A stretch of DNA of 47,605 nucleotides, taken from the NCBI GenBank assembly GCA_030697555.1, contig JAUYPV010000173.1:1-47605 (forward strand), given 5' to 3'. Both the position numbers and the translations under genes were made by a program. Shown in pieces: positions 41,163 through 47,605 of the stretch (the stretch's first letter is position 1; every line of letters starts with the position of its first letter). The notes beneath the pieces were generated by a model. It did no database searches, was not told the DNA's origin, and saw only the letters and a list, made by a program, of their open reading frames with translations. This DNA comes from Hyphomonadaceae bacterium (GTDB lineage: Bacteria; Pseudomonadota; Alphaproteobacteria; Caulobacterales; Hyphomonadaceae).

Positions 41163-41573
41163 GTGCCCAGTCTCTTGCTCGACACATGTGCGATCATCTG
41201 GATCGGCCAAGGCGCAAAAGTTCGACAATCCGCGCTCGAGGCAGTCGCGGAGAGTTCTATCGACGATCGGGTCTTCGTTTCTCCATTCTCGGCTTGGGAG
41301 CTGTCGCTGCTTTCTGCTCGCAACCGGCTCGGCTTGGGGATGGGAGTCGACGACTGGTTCGGCGCGTTTCAGAAACGGACCGGCGTTACGCTCGCGCCTC
41401 TGCCCGTCAGCGTGCTTGTCGCCGCCCACCAGCTTCCCGGGACGCCGCCGAACGATCCGGCTGACAGGATACTGATCGCGACTGCCCGCCAGTTCGGGCA
41501 TGCGATCGTGACGCGGGACCGTAGAATCCTCGACTATGGCGATACGGGACTGGTGCAGACGGTCGTGTGCTAG
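41163..41573 (+). CDS. vapC: PIN-domain toxin (VapC-like ribonuclease)
   Basis: The 136-residue PIN nuclease is expected to cleave RNA, often tRNA or rRNA, with Mg or Mn when not bound by its antitoxin. Acidic residues are in place: Asp7 (LLLDTCAIIW), Glu46 (SAWELSLL), Asp98/Asp101 (NDPADRILIATA) and Asp119 (VTRDRRIL). The pattern is close to the PIN group with DTCxxIW and SxWEL. It begins with GTG, 4 bases behind the antitoxin stop. A weak start codon would keep the toxin below the antitoxin. Family-level function is certain; targets are unknown. Confidence 0.9.
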   Translation: MPSLLLDTCAIIWIGQGAKVRQSALEAVAESSIDDRVFVSPFSAWELSLLSARNRLGLGMGVDDWFGAFQKRTGVTLAPLPVSVLVAAHQLPGTPPNDPADRILIATARQFGHAIVTRDRRILDYGDTGLVQTVVC

Positions 41574-41638
41574 GCGCGTTAACACTTTCCTTACCCGGCT
41601 TCACCTAACCGTTAAGACTTGCGGGAGGCTGGGGCCTT

Positions 41639-42613
41639 ATGCGCGTCCTCGTTACAGGTGGTTGCGGCTTCATTGGCTCGGCGGTCGTGAGACTGGCTGT
41701 GGAGCGCGGCGATCAGGTGCTGAACCTGGATCGGCGGCGCAAGGCCAACCCCGTCCCTTCCCTTTCGCTGGTTGCGGGCAAGCCCGGATATGCGCGGCTC
41801 GAGACGGATGTCTGCGACCGCTCGATGATGCGCGCCATCGTGCGGGAGTTTCAGCCTGACACCGTAGTTCACCTCGCGGCCTCGACCGAGGAAGACCCGG
41901 CGCGGCTGTTCGAGACCGAGATCGCCGCTGCCATCGCCGTGATGGAAGCGAGCGGACACCATCAATCCAAGCTGACGGGCGAGGCGCGCGACAGGTTCCG
42001 TGTCGTCCATGCGCTGCGCGCCGAAGCTGACGCCGACAATGCTCCGGCGCCGACATCGGCCGAGGCGGCGCGTGCATCGGCCGCTGCGGTCATCGACAAC
42101 TGGGCGCGAGCGCATGGCCTGCCGCTGGTGACCTGCATCGGCGCGGAAGTCTTCGGGCCGTATCAGTCGGACAGCGCCTTCCTGCCGACGATGATGGCGG
42201 CGCTGCTGGGCGGGCGCGTGTTCAACGTGCAGCATGGCGGCGAGACGGTGCGCGACTGGCTGCCGGTGCGGGACTATGCGTCGGGGCTGCTGCGTGCGGG
42301 GGAAGTGGCGCCGCCTTTGTCGCGTTTTGAATTCTCGGTCGGGGCGGAGCGCCGCGATCTAGACGTGGCCGACAGCATCTGCGCGATGCTGGATGCGCGC
42401 TCGCCGCTGCCGAATGGCGCGGCGTGGAACAGGTATGTGCAGCCGGTTGGCGATCCTGGCGGCGCGCTCAAGGGGCCGATGCTGGACGAGCGGGAAGCCG
42501 AGCGCGATATCGAGTGGCGCCCGCTGGGATTCCATGCGGGGCTCGACCGGGCGCTTTCGTGGGCGATCGGCCGCTATGTCCGGCCGCAAGCAGCCGCCGT
42601 CGCCGCGGAATAA
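41639..42613 (+). CDS. RmlB-like NAD-dependent epimerase/dehydratase without catalytic residues
   Basis: A 324-residue extended SDR most like dTDP-glucose 4,6-dehydratase. The cofactor loop VTGGCGFIGS (5-14), Asp31 and TVVHLAAS are kept. So are GAEVFGPYQSD (168-178) and RDWLPVRDYASGLL, the matches of RmlB FGPYQ and RDWL-V-D. The catalytic YxxxK is replaced: YSASK aligns with TSAEA (139-143). The TDE motif is also gone (HALRAEA near 124-130). It may bind NAD and a nucleotide sugar but should not perform the usual reaction. ATG 41639 has GGGAGG upstream. No other dTDP-sugar gene is near. Confidence 0.78.
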   Translation: MRVLVTGGCGFIGSAVVRLAVERGDQVLNLDRRRKANPVPSLSLVAGKPGYARLETDVCDRSMMRAIVREFQPDTVVHLAASTEEDPARLFETEIAAAIAVMEASGHHQSKLTGEARDRFRVVHALRAEADADNAPAPTSAEAARASAAAVIDNWARAHGLPLVTCIGAEVFGPYQSDSAFLPTMMAALLGGRVFNVQHGGETVRDWLPVRDYASGLLRAGEVAPPLSRFEFSVGAERRDLDVADSICAMLDARSPLPNGAAWNRYVQPVGDPGGALKGPMLDEREAERDIEWRPLGFHAGLDRALSWAIGRYVRPQAAAVAAE

Positions 42614-42639
42614 GTCAGGCGGAGCTAGGCGCTATCGGC

Positions 42640-42684
42640 AAAGCGCCGGGTAACGTGTTGCTGGCGTTCAAACCCAACAAGTAG
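42640..42684 (+). pseudogene. Relic of a second quinoprotein dehydrogenase 3' end
   Basis: The frame reads KAPGNVLLAFKPNK and TAG. The intact gene just downstream ends PPGNVLIAFRPKKER and TAG. The two share PGNVL-AF-P-K, and roughly 26 of 36 bases are identical. It lies 27 bases after the RmlB-like gene and 98 before the intact quinoprotein. It looks like the last codons of a tandem copy that was otherwise deleted. Confidence 0.55.
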
Positions 42685-42782
42685 CGCCTCACTTTCCCGA
42701 GACCTCGTTCCGGTTGCCTTGCAACGGCAGGATGCGGCGGTACGTTCGGCCAAACACAAGACTGCCTCCGGGGAGGAGATTC

Positions 42783-44906
42783 ATGAGAAACGTCCGCGCT
42801 TTCGCGCTCGCGTCTGTATTGGCGCTGGGCGCCGCAGCCTGTGCGCCACGGCCGGGCGAGGCGGCTGGCGCCGAGCATGCGGCGGTGGATGACTCAGGGC
42901 ATCCCGGCAAGGCGGCCTATGACCAGTGGTGCGCGTCCTGCCATGAGAGCACGGAACAGAGCGGCGCGCCCACGCTGGCGGCGATCCGCACGCTCAACCG
43001 CTCGACGGTGAAGTACACGCTCGAACTCGGCTACATGAGGGAGCAGTCCAAGAATGTGCCGAAGGACGAACTGGCGCAGCTGATCGAATGGCTGCCGAGC
43101 GCCGATGGAACGAACGACGCGTGGATCGAGCAGGCGCGCTGCGGGATCAAGCAGCGGCGCGTGGTGCTGGACAAGGCGCCGCGTACGTCGGTGACGTTCG
43201 GCGTGACCTATGACGCCAACCGGCGGCAGTCGGCGGATGAGGCCGGCCTCACCAAGGCCGACATGAAGAACCTCGAAGTCGCATGGGTGACGGCCTTTCC
43301 GCAGACGCCGACCATGCGCTCGCAGCCGGTGATCGTCGGCGACACGATCTTTATCGCGGCGACGGATTCGGGGCGGCTCTATGCGCTCGATACGAACTCG
43401 GGTTGCGTGAAGTGGCACTATGTTTCGGACATGACGCTGCGGTCTTCGCTGACGTTTGCGGAGGCGACGGAGAAATCGCCTGCAGCGATTGTCATGGGCG
43501 ATGCGGCGGGGCGCGTGCATGCAGTGAACGCCATCAATGGCAAGGGGATGTGGGTCACCGACGTCAAGATGAACGATCTCAACCGCATCACGGGCGCGCC
43601 GATCGTGCACGACGGCAAAGTGTTCGCGCCGGTGTCGGTGATCGAATCCAACGTCCCGCCGGATGACAGCTATGAGTGCTGCAAGGGCCAGGGCGCCGTA
43701 GCGGCGCTGGATCTTGCGACGGGCAAGAAGCTCTGGGTCGGGCGTTCGATCGAGGAAGATGCAAAGCCGCAGCGCCTCGGCCGCACGGGCACTCAGCAGT
43801 ATGGGCCGGCAGGCGCGATGATCTGGTCAACGCCTGTGCTCGATGCGAAGCGCAACCAGCTCTATGCGGGGACGGGCGAGAACCTGTCCTGGCCTGCGAC
43901 GGATACGTCGGATGCTATCATCGCCTATGATCTCGACACGGGCGCCAAGCGCTGGATCTTCCAGGCGACGAAAGCCGACATCTGGAATTCGGCCTGCGGC
44001 CGGCGCGGCGCGAACTGCGATTGGCCGGGCGCCTATCATAGCCCCGACCATGATTTCGGCGGCACGTCGATGCTGATCAAGCGCAAGGACGGCTCCGAGA
44101 TGGTGATCGCGGGACAGAAGTCCGGCGTGATCTGGGCGATCAATCCGGACAACGGACAGCTCGTGTGGTCGAACAAGGTGAGCCGCGGCTCCGCGATGGG
44201 CGGCGTGCATTGGGGCATGGCGTTCGATGGCACGCGCATCTTCGCGCCGAGCAATGACGCGGCGAACTCGCCGGACAACCCGAACTGGGGTCCAGGCATC
44301 CATGCGCTGGATGCGATGACGGGCGAAATCCAGTGGTCGTACAAGCCGAACGCACGCGATTGCGGGCAGGAGTTTCCCGTCGCCAAGTCGTATCAACCGG
44401 CGCCTGAGTGGCGCATCACCCCGATCTCTGCACCAGTCCTGCCGCCTCCACCGCGCGTGAATGCGCCGCCGCGCAGGCTGCCGGCCATTGCCGCTGCCCC
44501 GCGAGCCGCAGCGCCCGCGGCGGCGCCGGCCGCTGTTGAAGGCGCACCGCCTGCGGCAATTGCGGCTGCACCTGCTGGCGAGGGCGCTCGCCCCGCCGCC
44601 CCGCGCGAACGTTGCCGGCTGGGCTTCTCGCCTGCTCCGCTGCTGGTTGATGGCGCGCTGGTCACCGGCACGCCGCAGGGCATGCTGCGCATCTTCGACG
44701 GCGCGACCGGCGACGTGCTGTTCGAGTACATGACCAACAAGCCCTGGCCCAATACCGTGAGCGGCATCGAAGGCCAGGGCGGCGGTCTCGACTCGGCGCC
44801 GTATGTGGCGGGCGACGGCATGCTGTTCGTGCAGTCCGGATACGCACGCTTCGGCGAGCCGCCGGGCAACGTGCTGATCGCGTTCCGGCCGAAGAAGGAG
44901 CGCTAG
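42783..44906 (+). CDS. PQQ-type quinoprotein dehydrogenase with haem c motif (PVA dehydrogenase-like)
   Basis: A 707-residue exported protein. The signal ends in lipobox AAAC20. A short cytochrome c module carries Cys50-A-S-Cys53-His54. Propeller repeats follow (SQPVIVGDTIFIAATDSGRLYALD, GDAAGRVHAVNAINGKGMW, GAPIVHDGKVFAPVSV) with the vicinal Cys pair YECCKG, then GAMIWSTPVLDAKRNQLYAGTGEN. This is the layout of polyvinyl-alcohol dehydrogenase-like quinohaemoproteins, which oxidise alcohols in the periplasm. Near 545-615 a long Ala/Pro-rich stretch interrupts the last blades. The substrate is unknown. PQQ genes are not in the window. GGGGAGGA precedes ATG 42783. Confidence 0.88.
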   Translation: MRNVRAFALASVLALGAAACAPRPGEAAGAEHAAVDDSGHPGKAAYDQWCASCHESTEQSGAPTLAAIRTLNRSTVKYTLELGYMREQSKNVPKDELAQLIEWLPSADGTNDAWIEQARCGIKQRRVVLDKAPRTSVTFGVTYDANRRQSADEAGLTKADMKNLEVAWVTAFPQTPTMRSQPVIVGDTIFIAATDSGRLYALDTNSGCVKWHYVSDMTLRSSLTFAEATEKSPAAIVMGDAAGRVHAVNAINGKGMWVTDVKMNDLNRITGAPIVHDGKVFAPVSVIESNVPPDDSYECCKGQGAVAALDLATGKKLWVGRSIEEDAKPQRLGRTGTQQYGPAGAMIWSTPVLDAKRNQLYAGTGENLSWPATDTSDAIIAYDLDTGAKRWIFQATKADIWNSACGRRGANCDWPGAYHSPDHDFGGTSMLIKRKDGSEMVIAGQKSGVIWAINPDNGQLVWSNKVSRGSAMGGVHWGMAFDGTRIFAPSNDAANSPDNPNWGPGIHALDAMTGEIQWSYKPNARDCGQEFPVAKSYQPAPEWRITPISAPVLPPPPRVNAPPRRLPAIAAAPRAAAPAAAPAAVEGAPPAAIAAAPAGEGARPAAPRERCRLGFSPAPLLVDGALVTGTPQGMLRIFDGATGDVLFEYMTNKPWPNTVSGIEGQGGGLDSAPYVAGDGMLFVQSGYARFGEPPGNVLIAFRPKKER

Positions 44907-46199
44907 CTACTTCTCGAACGGGTCGCGCATGAGGATGACGTCTTCGCGTTCCGGGGACGTCGAGAGCAGCGCGACCGGCTTGCCGACGAGTTCTTCCAGG
45001 CGGCGGACGTATTTCACCGCTTCGCCGGGGAGCTGGCTCCAGCTTCGGGCGCCGCGGGTGGAGCCCTTCCAGCCTTCAACGGTTTCGTAGACCGGCTTCA
45101 CGTTGGCCTGGTCGGTCATGCCTGACGGAAAGCGGTCGATGCGTTTGTCGTTGAGGGTATAGTGCGTGCAGATGCGGATCTCGTCGAAGCCGTCCAGCAC
45201 GTCGAGCTTGGTGAGGGCGAGACCGGTGACGCCGGAGACCGCGCAGGCCTGGCGCACCATCACGGCGTCGAACCAACCGCAGCGACGGGCGCGGCCGGTA
45301 TTGGTGCCGAATTCGTGGCCAGCCGTGCCGAGACGTTTGCCGATGTCGTTGTCCTGCTCAGTGGGGAATGGCCCGCCGCCGACGCGGGTGGTGTAGGCTT
45401 TCACGAGCCCAAGCACATAGTTGATGGCGCCGGGGCCAACGCCTGATCCGGCCGCCGCCTGCCCTGACACCACGTTGGACGAGGTGACGAACGGATAGGT
45501 GCCGTGGTCGACGTCGAGCATGACGCCCTGCGCGCCTTCGAACAGGATGCGCTTGTCGGAGCGGACGGCCTGGTCGAGGCGCTCCCAGACGGGCTGGGCG
45601 TAGGCGAGGATTTTTGGCGCGATGGCAAGCAGATCTTTCTTGAGCTGGACGCCATCGGGCTCCGGCAGGTTCAGGCCAGCGCGCAGGGGCTTGTGGTGCG
45701 CGAGCAGGCGATCGAGCTTGAGATCGAGGGCAGCAGGATCAGCCAGGTCAGCGACGCGGATGGCGCGGCGGCCGACCTTGTCTTCGTAGGCGGGACCGAT
45801 GCCGCGGCGCGTGGTTCCGATCTGGGCGTCGCCTGCCTGCTGTTCGCGGGCGGCGTCGATGTCCTTGTGCCAGGGCAGGATCAGCACGGCGTTGTCGGCG
45901 AGAACGAGATCGTCGGCAGTGAGCTTCACGCCCTCCTTCTGGATCGACTCGATCTCGTTGAGCAGATGCCAGGGATCGACGACGACGCCGTTGCCGATGA
46001 TGGAAAGCTTGCCGCCGCGTACGACGCCGGACGGAAGAAGGTTCAGCTTGAACACGCGGCCGTCGATGACCAGCGTGTGGCCTGCGTTGTGGCCGCCCTG
46101 GAAGCGCACGATGACGTCGGCCCGGCTCGAGAGCCAGTCGACGATCTTCCCCTTGCCTTCGTCACCCCACTGGATGCCGACCACAGCCACGCCGGACAT
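44907..46199 (-). CDS. purA: Adenylosuccinate synthetase
   Basis: The 430-residue enzyme joins IMP and aspartate with GTP in AMP synthesis. [16 protein letters not shown] (P-loop and catalytic Asp), [10 protein letters not shown] (catalytic His), [35 protein letters not shown] and the [14 protein letters not shown] stretch are all intact. The C-terminal base-binding [15 protein letters not shown] is also present. ATG 46199 with GGCGGAG upstream gives the standard start [16 protein letters not shown]; the frame extends to 46247 without support. Its stop abuts the convergent quinoprotein stop. Confidence 0.97.
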   Translation of the reverse strand: MSGVAVVGIQWGDEGKGKIVDWLSSRADVIVRFQGGHNAGHTLVIDGRVFKLNLLPSGVVRGGKLSIIGNGVVVDPWHLLNEIESIQKEGVKLTADDLVLADNAVLILPWHKDIDAAREQQAGDAQIGTTRRGIGPAYEDKVGRRAIRVADLADPAALDLKLDRLLAHHKPLRAGLNLPEPDGVQLKKDLLAIAPKILAYAQPVWERLDQAVRSDKRILFEGAQGVMLDVDHGTYPFVTSSNVVSGQAAAGSGVGPGAINYVLGLVKAYTTRVGGGPFPTEQDNDIGKRLGTAGHEFGTNTGRARRCGWFDAVMVRQACAVSGVTGLALTKLDVLDGFDEIRICTHYTLNDKRIDRFPSGMTDQANVKPVYETVEGWKGSTRGARSWSQLPGEAVKYVRRLEELVGKPVALLSTSPEREDVILMRDPFEK

Positions 46200-46351
46200 G
46201 ACAACTCCGCCCAAGAAAACCGGTAAGAATTCGGCCCTCAGGACCACACCCCCGGCGCCATGGCAAGGGCTGTCAGATGCGGCTTGCGGCCTTGGCGCGC
46301 ACGTAGTCTGTTGCCGACGCTGGGATGTTCGTAGAGTTGTGGGGATAGCTC

Positions 46352-46972
46352 ATGATCAGCCTGCTGATCCGGCTTGTGACACTTGTGCTGACAGTGGCCA
46401 TCATCGCCCTTGTAGGGGTATTTGGCTATGGCTGGTACGTCGGCGGACAGGCGCTGGATCGCGGTCAGGCTGCGGGCTGGTTGACGCCGGCGCCGGAAGA
46501 AGCGCCCCTCTCCGTGTTCGAAACGACGGTGGCGAAGGGCATCTTCGGCGCGACGTGGGACGAGACCGGATTTCCGTGCCGCACGGCCGCGCGGTTCACG
46601 CTGCATCAGCTCGGACAGACGGACAGGCGCGGGCCTTCGATCTCGCAGGTGATGGCGCGCGACATGGCCTCCAAGGACGGCGCGACCCGCTCACTCAATT
46701 CGCAGGTCGAGCAGCTCTCGCTCGCCTGCCTGCTGGAGAGCCGGCACAGCGATGCCGACCTGCTGAGGCTCTGGATGCGCAAGGCGAACTTTGGCGGCGT
46801 GACCGGACCGACCGATGCGTCGCAGGTTCTCTTCAGCAAGCCGCCGGCCGAACTCAACGCTGCCGAGTCCGCAAAGCTCGCGGCGCTGCTGTCGTGGCCG
46901 AACAGCCGCGGCGATGCGGGCGAATGGGATGCCCGCGCCAAGCGCATGGCCGACGCCGCCGCAGCGAATTAA
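46352..46972 (+). CDS. Membrane-anchored GT51-like (transglycosylase-like) protein, degenerate
   Basis: 206 residues with an N-terminal TM anchor (LLIRLVTLVLTVAIIALVGVFGYGW). The rest follows the order of peptidoglycan glycosyltransferase (GT51) motifs. GPSISQVMARDM (94-105) stands for GxSTIxQQLAKN. LSLACLLESRHSDADLLRLWMRKANFGG corresponds to LExxxSKxxILExYLNxxxFG, and DASQVLFSKPPAELNAAESAKLAALL to AAxxYFGKxxxxLxxxEaAxLA. The motif with the catalytic Glu (EDxxFxxHxG) is not recognisable; Glu57 in VFETTVAKGIFG is the only candidate. It may be a catalytically weak or non-enzymatic relative. ATG 46352 has GGGGA upstream. Confidence 0.65.
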   Translation: MISLLIRLVTLVLTVAIIALVGVFGYGWYVGGQALDRGQAAGWLTPAPEEAPLSVFETTVAKGIFGATWDETGFPCRTAARFTLHQLGQTDRRGPSISQVMARDMASKDGATRSLNSQVEQLSLACLLESRHSDADLLRLWMRKANFGGVTGPTDASQVLFSKPPAELNAAESAKLAALLSWPNSRGDAGEWDARAKRMADAAAAN

Positions 46973-46988
46973 CGAAGCCCTAACGCGC
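46968..46988 (+). promoter_or_regulatory. Candidate TTAA-N7-CTAA motif before the nuclease gene
   Basis: Between the GT51-like stop and the nuclease start, TTAACGAAGCCCTAACG gives TTAA, seven bases, then CTAA. This is one base from the CtrA-type site TTAA-N7-TTAA known in Caulobacter. It is a weak match and could be chance. Confidence 0.25.
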
Positions 46989-47021
46989 AAGGCGTCTGCT
47001 TCCTGACCAAGGGAGCAGATC

Positions 47022-47522
47022 ATGCTTGCATCACTCGTCTTCGCCGCCATCTTGAGCACCACGACCGGGACGGCTTCCGTCATCGACGCGGATACGCTGG
47101 AGATACGCGGCGAACGGATTCGTCTCGTCGGCGTCGATGCGCCGGAGTCGGGACAGAAATGTCTGTCATCGGACAAGAAGTTCATGCGTTGCGGAACCAT
47201 CGCGGCGAACGCGCTCGATACGTGGATCAACAAGAACCCCGTCACCTGCGAGATCGAGGGCAAGGACCGCTATGGTCGGTCGCTGGCCGAGTGCAAGGTG
47301 CGCGGGACGAGCGTGCAGGAATGGCTGGTCGTGAACGGCTATGCCGTCGCCTATCGCAGCTATTCGACCGCCTACGTTCCGGCCGAGCTGAAGGCGCGCA
47401 AGGCGAAGGCGGGCGTATGGGCCGGCCAATTCGTCATGCCGTGGGACTGGCGCCAGGGCCTGCGTCTCGCCGGTGAGAAGCCGACCAAGGCGATGATCAG
47501 CGGCAAGTTCGCCGAGAACTAG
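47022..47522 (+). CDS. Secreted thermonuclease (SNase) family protein
   Basis: A 166-residue SNase-fold nuclease, exported by a short N-terminal hydrophobic signal (MLASLVFAAILSTTTGTA). The active-site pieces are VIDADTLEI (calcium Asp), RIRLVGVDAPES (Arg, Asp and Glu) and CEIEGKDRYGRSLAEC (Arg). The C-terminal EWLVVNGYAVAYRSYSTAYVPAELKARKAKAGVWAG is typical of bacterial members. Four Cys in the core could stabilise it outside the cell. It would cut DNA or RNA with Ca2+. The gene follows the GT51-like gene by 49 bases in the same direction. Confidence 0.88.
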   Translation: MLASLVFAAILSTTTGTASVIDADTLEIRGERIRLVGVDAPESGQKCLSSDKKFMRCGTIAANALDTWINKNPVTCEIEGKDRYGRSLAECKVRGTSVQEWLVVNGYAVAYRSYSTAYVPAELKARKAKAGVWAGQFVMPWDWRQGLRLAGEKPTKAMISGKFAEN

Positions 47523-47579
47523 GCGAACTGGCGTCTGCCGCACTTGACCTTTCGCCCGGGACCGGCGGAAGAGACATCC

Positions 47580-47605
47580 ATGAGCCAGGGTCCCAAGCGC
47601 GTTCT
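47580..47605 (+). CDS. 5' end of a gene cut by the window edge
   Basis: ATG at 47580 follows GGCGGAAGAG at good distance and reads M-S-Q-G-P-K-R-V to the window end. Only eight full codons are seen, so no family can be named. The spacing from the nuclease gene (57 bases) and the ribosome site make it a plausible start. Confidence 0.45.

Noticed and set aside
41578-41620. TTAAC/GTTAAG pairs before the RmlB-like gene as CtrA sites
   Set aside because: The spacing does not give TTAA-N7-TTAA; similar TTAAC/CTAACG words also occur near 5328 and 46970, but none is a clean match.
1-47605. CRISPR arrays, tRNA or rRNA genes, prophage or integrated element
   Set aside because: No regularly spaced repeats, no cloverleaf-like or rRNA-like stretches and no integrase, transposase or phage structural genes were seen while reading both strands.

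Overview
The window looks like a GC-rich alphaproteobacterial chromosome. It carries a PHA regulator/reductase pair (PhaR, PhaB), a bifunctional MarR-GNAT regulator, a CHAD protein next to an ExoD-family protein, an RpoH-type sigma factor, YidD and many small outer-membrane or periplasmic lipoproteins. The gene set fits Caulobacterales/Hyphomonadaceae-like bacteria best, but I cannot name a genus. Coding density is high and strand switches are frequent. I see no rRNA, tRNA, CRISPR array or prophage.

Layout. 1-285: end of a gene, a palindromic intergenic element and low-complexity DNA. 285-3510: PII protein, methyltransferase, glyoxalase II with a cupin, and a secreted protein. 3668-5310: divergent phaB and phaR around a shared control region with repeated GCTGC. 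5382-6547: small conserved-looking proteins and a four-TM protein. 6687-11025: two GT2 glycosyltransferases and an ArnT/PMT-like membrane glycosyltransferase, probably envelope glycan or lipid A decoration; a 24-bp inverted repeat lies between the first two, divergent genes. 11022-13389: thrS with yidD upstream. 13433-15620: secreted protein, GNAT and MarR-GNAT regulator with a near-perfect operator. 15692-18059: overlapping lipoprotein-ExoD-CHAD-Fe/S scaffold operon. 18145-24475: cysS, folE, a DUF2785 lipoprotein, hisI, a serine beta-lactamase-like lipoprotein and a Zn alcohol dehydrogenase. 24525-29824: hybrid histidine kinase, PhoD phosphatase and RluD. 29821-31687: a pair of TonB_C-fold secreted paralogues (one broken by an in-frame stop) and an EF-hand protein. 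32054-35943: rpoH, cytochrome P450, AraC regulator and CPBP protease. 36015-36629: a broken gene invaded by a 168-bp palindromic repeat. 36820-40698: TrmH-type methyltransferase, two lipoproteins and a carboxylesterase. 40712-41573: an unusual toxin-antitoxin module. 41639-47605: an RmlB-like protein without catalytic residues, a quinoprotein with a haem c motif (and the relic of a second copy), purA, a GT51-like protein, a secreted nuclease and the start of one more gene.

The most notable item is the toxin-antitoxin pair. A PIN-domain toxin follows an antitoxin whose N-terminal half is not a usual AbrB/Phd/RHH DNA-binding fold but a domain I believe is DUF7662, fused to a VapB/Phd-like neutralising tail. 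A perfect 30-bp AT-rich palindrome sits over its promoter. Other points of interest are two genes broken by single stop codons, the palindromic mobile repeat, the degenerate RmlB- and GT51-like proteins, and several well-formed operators for MarR-, TetR- and PhaR-type regulators.
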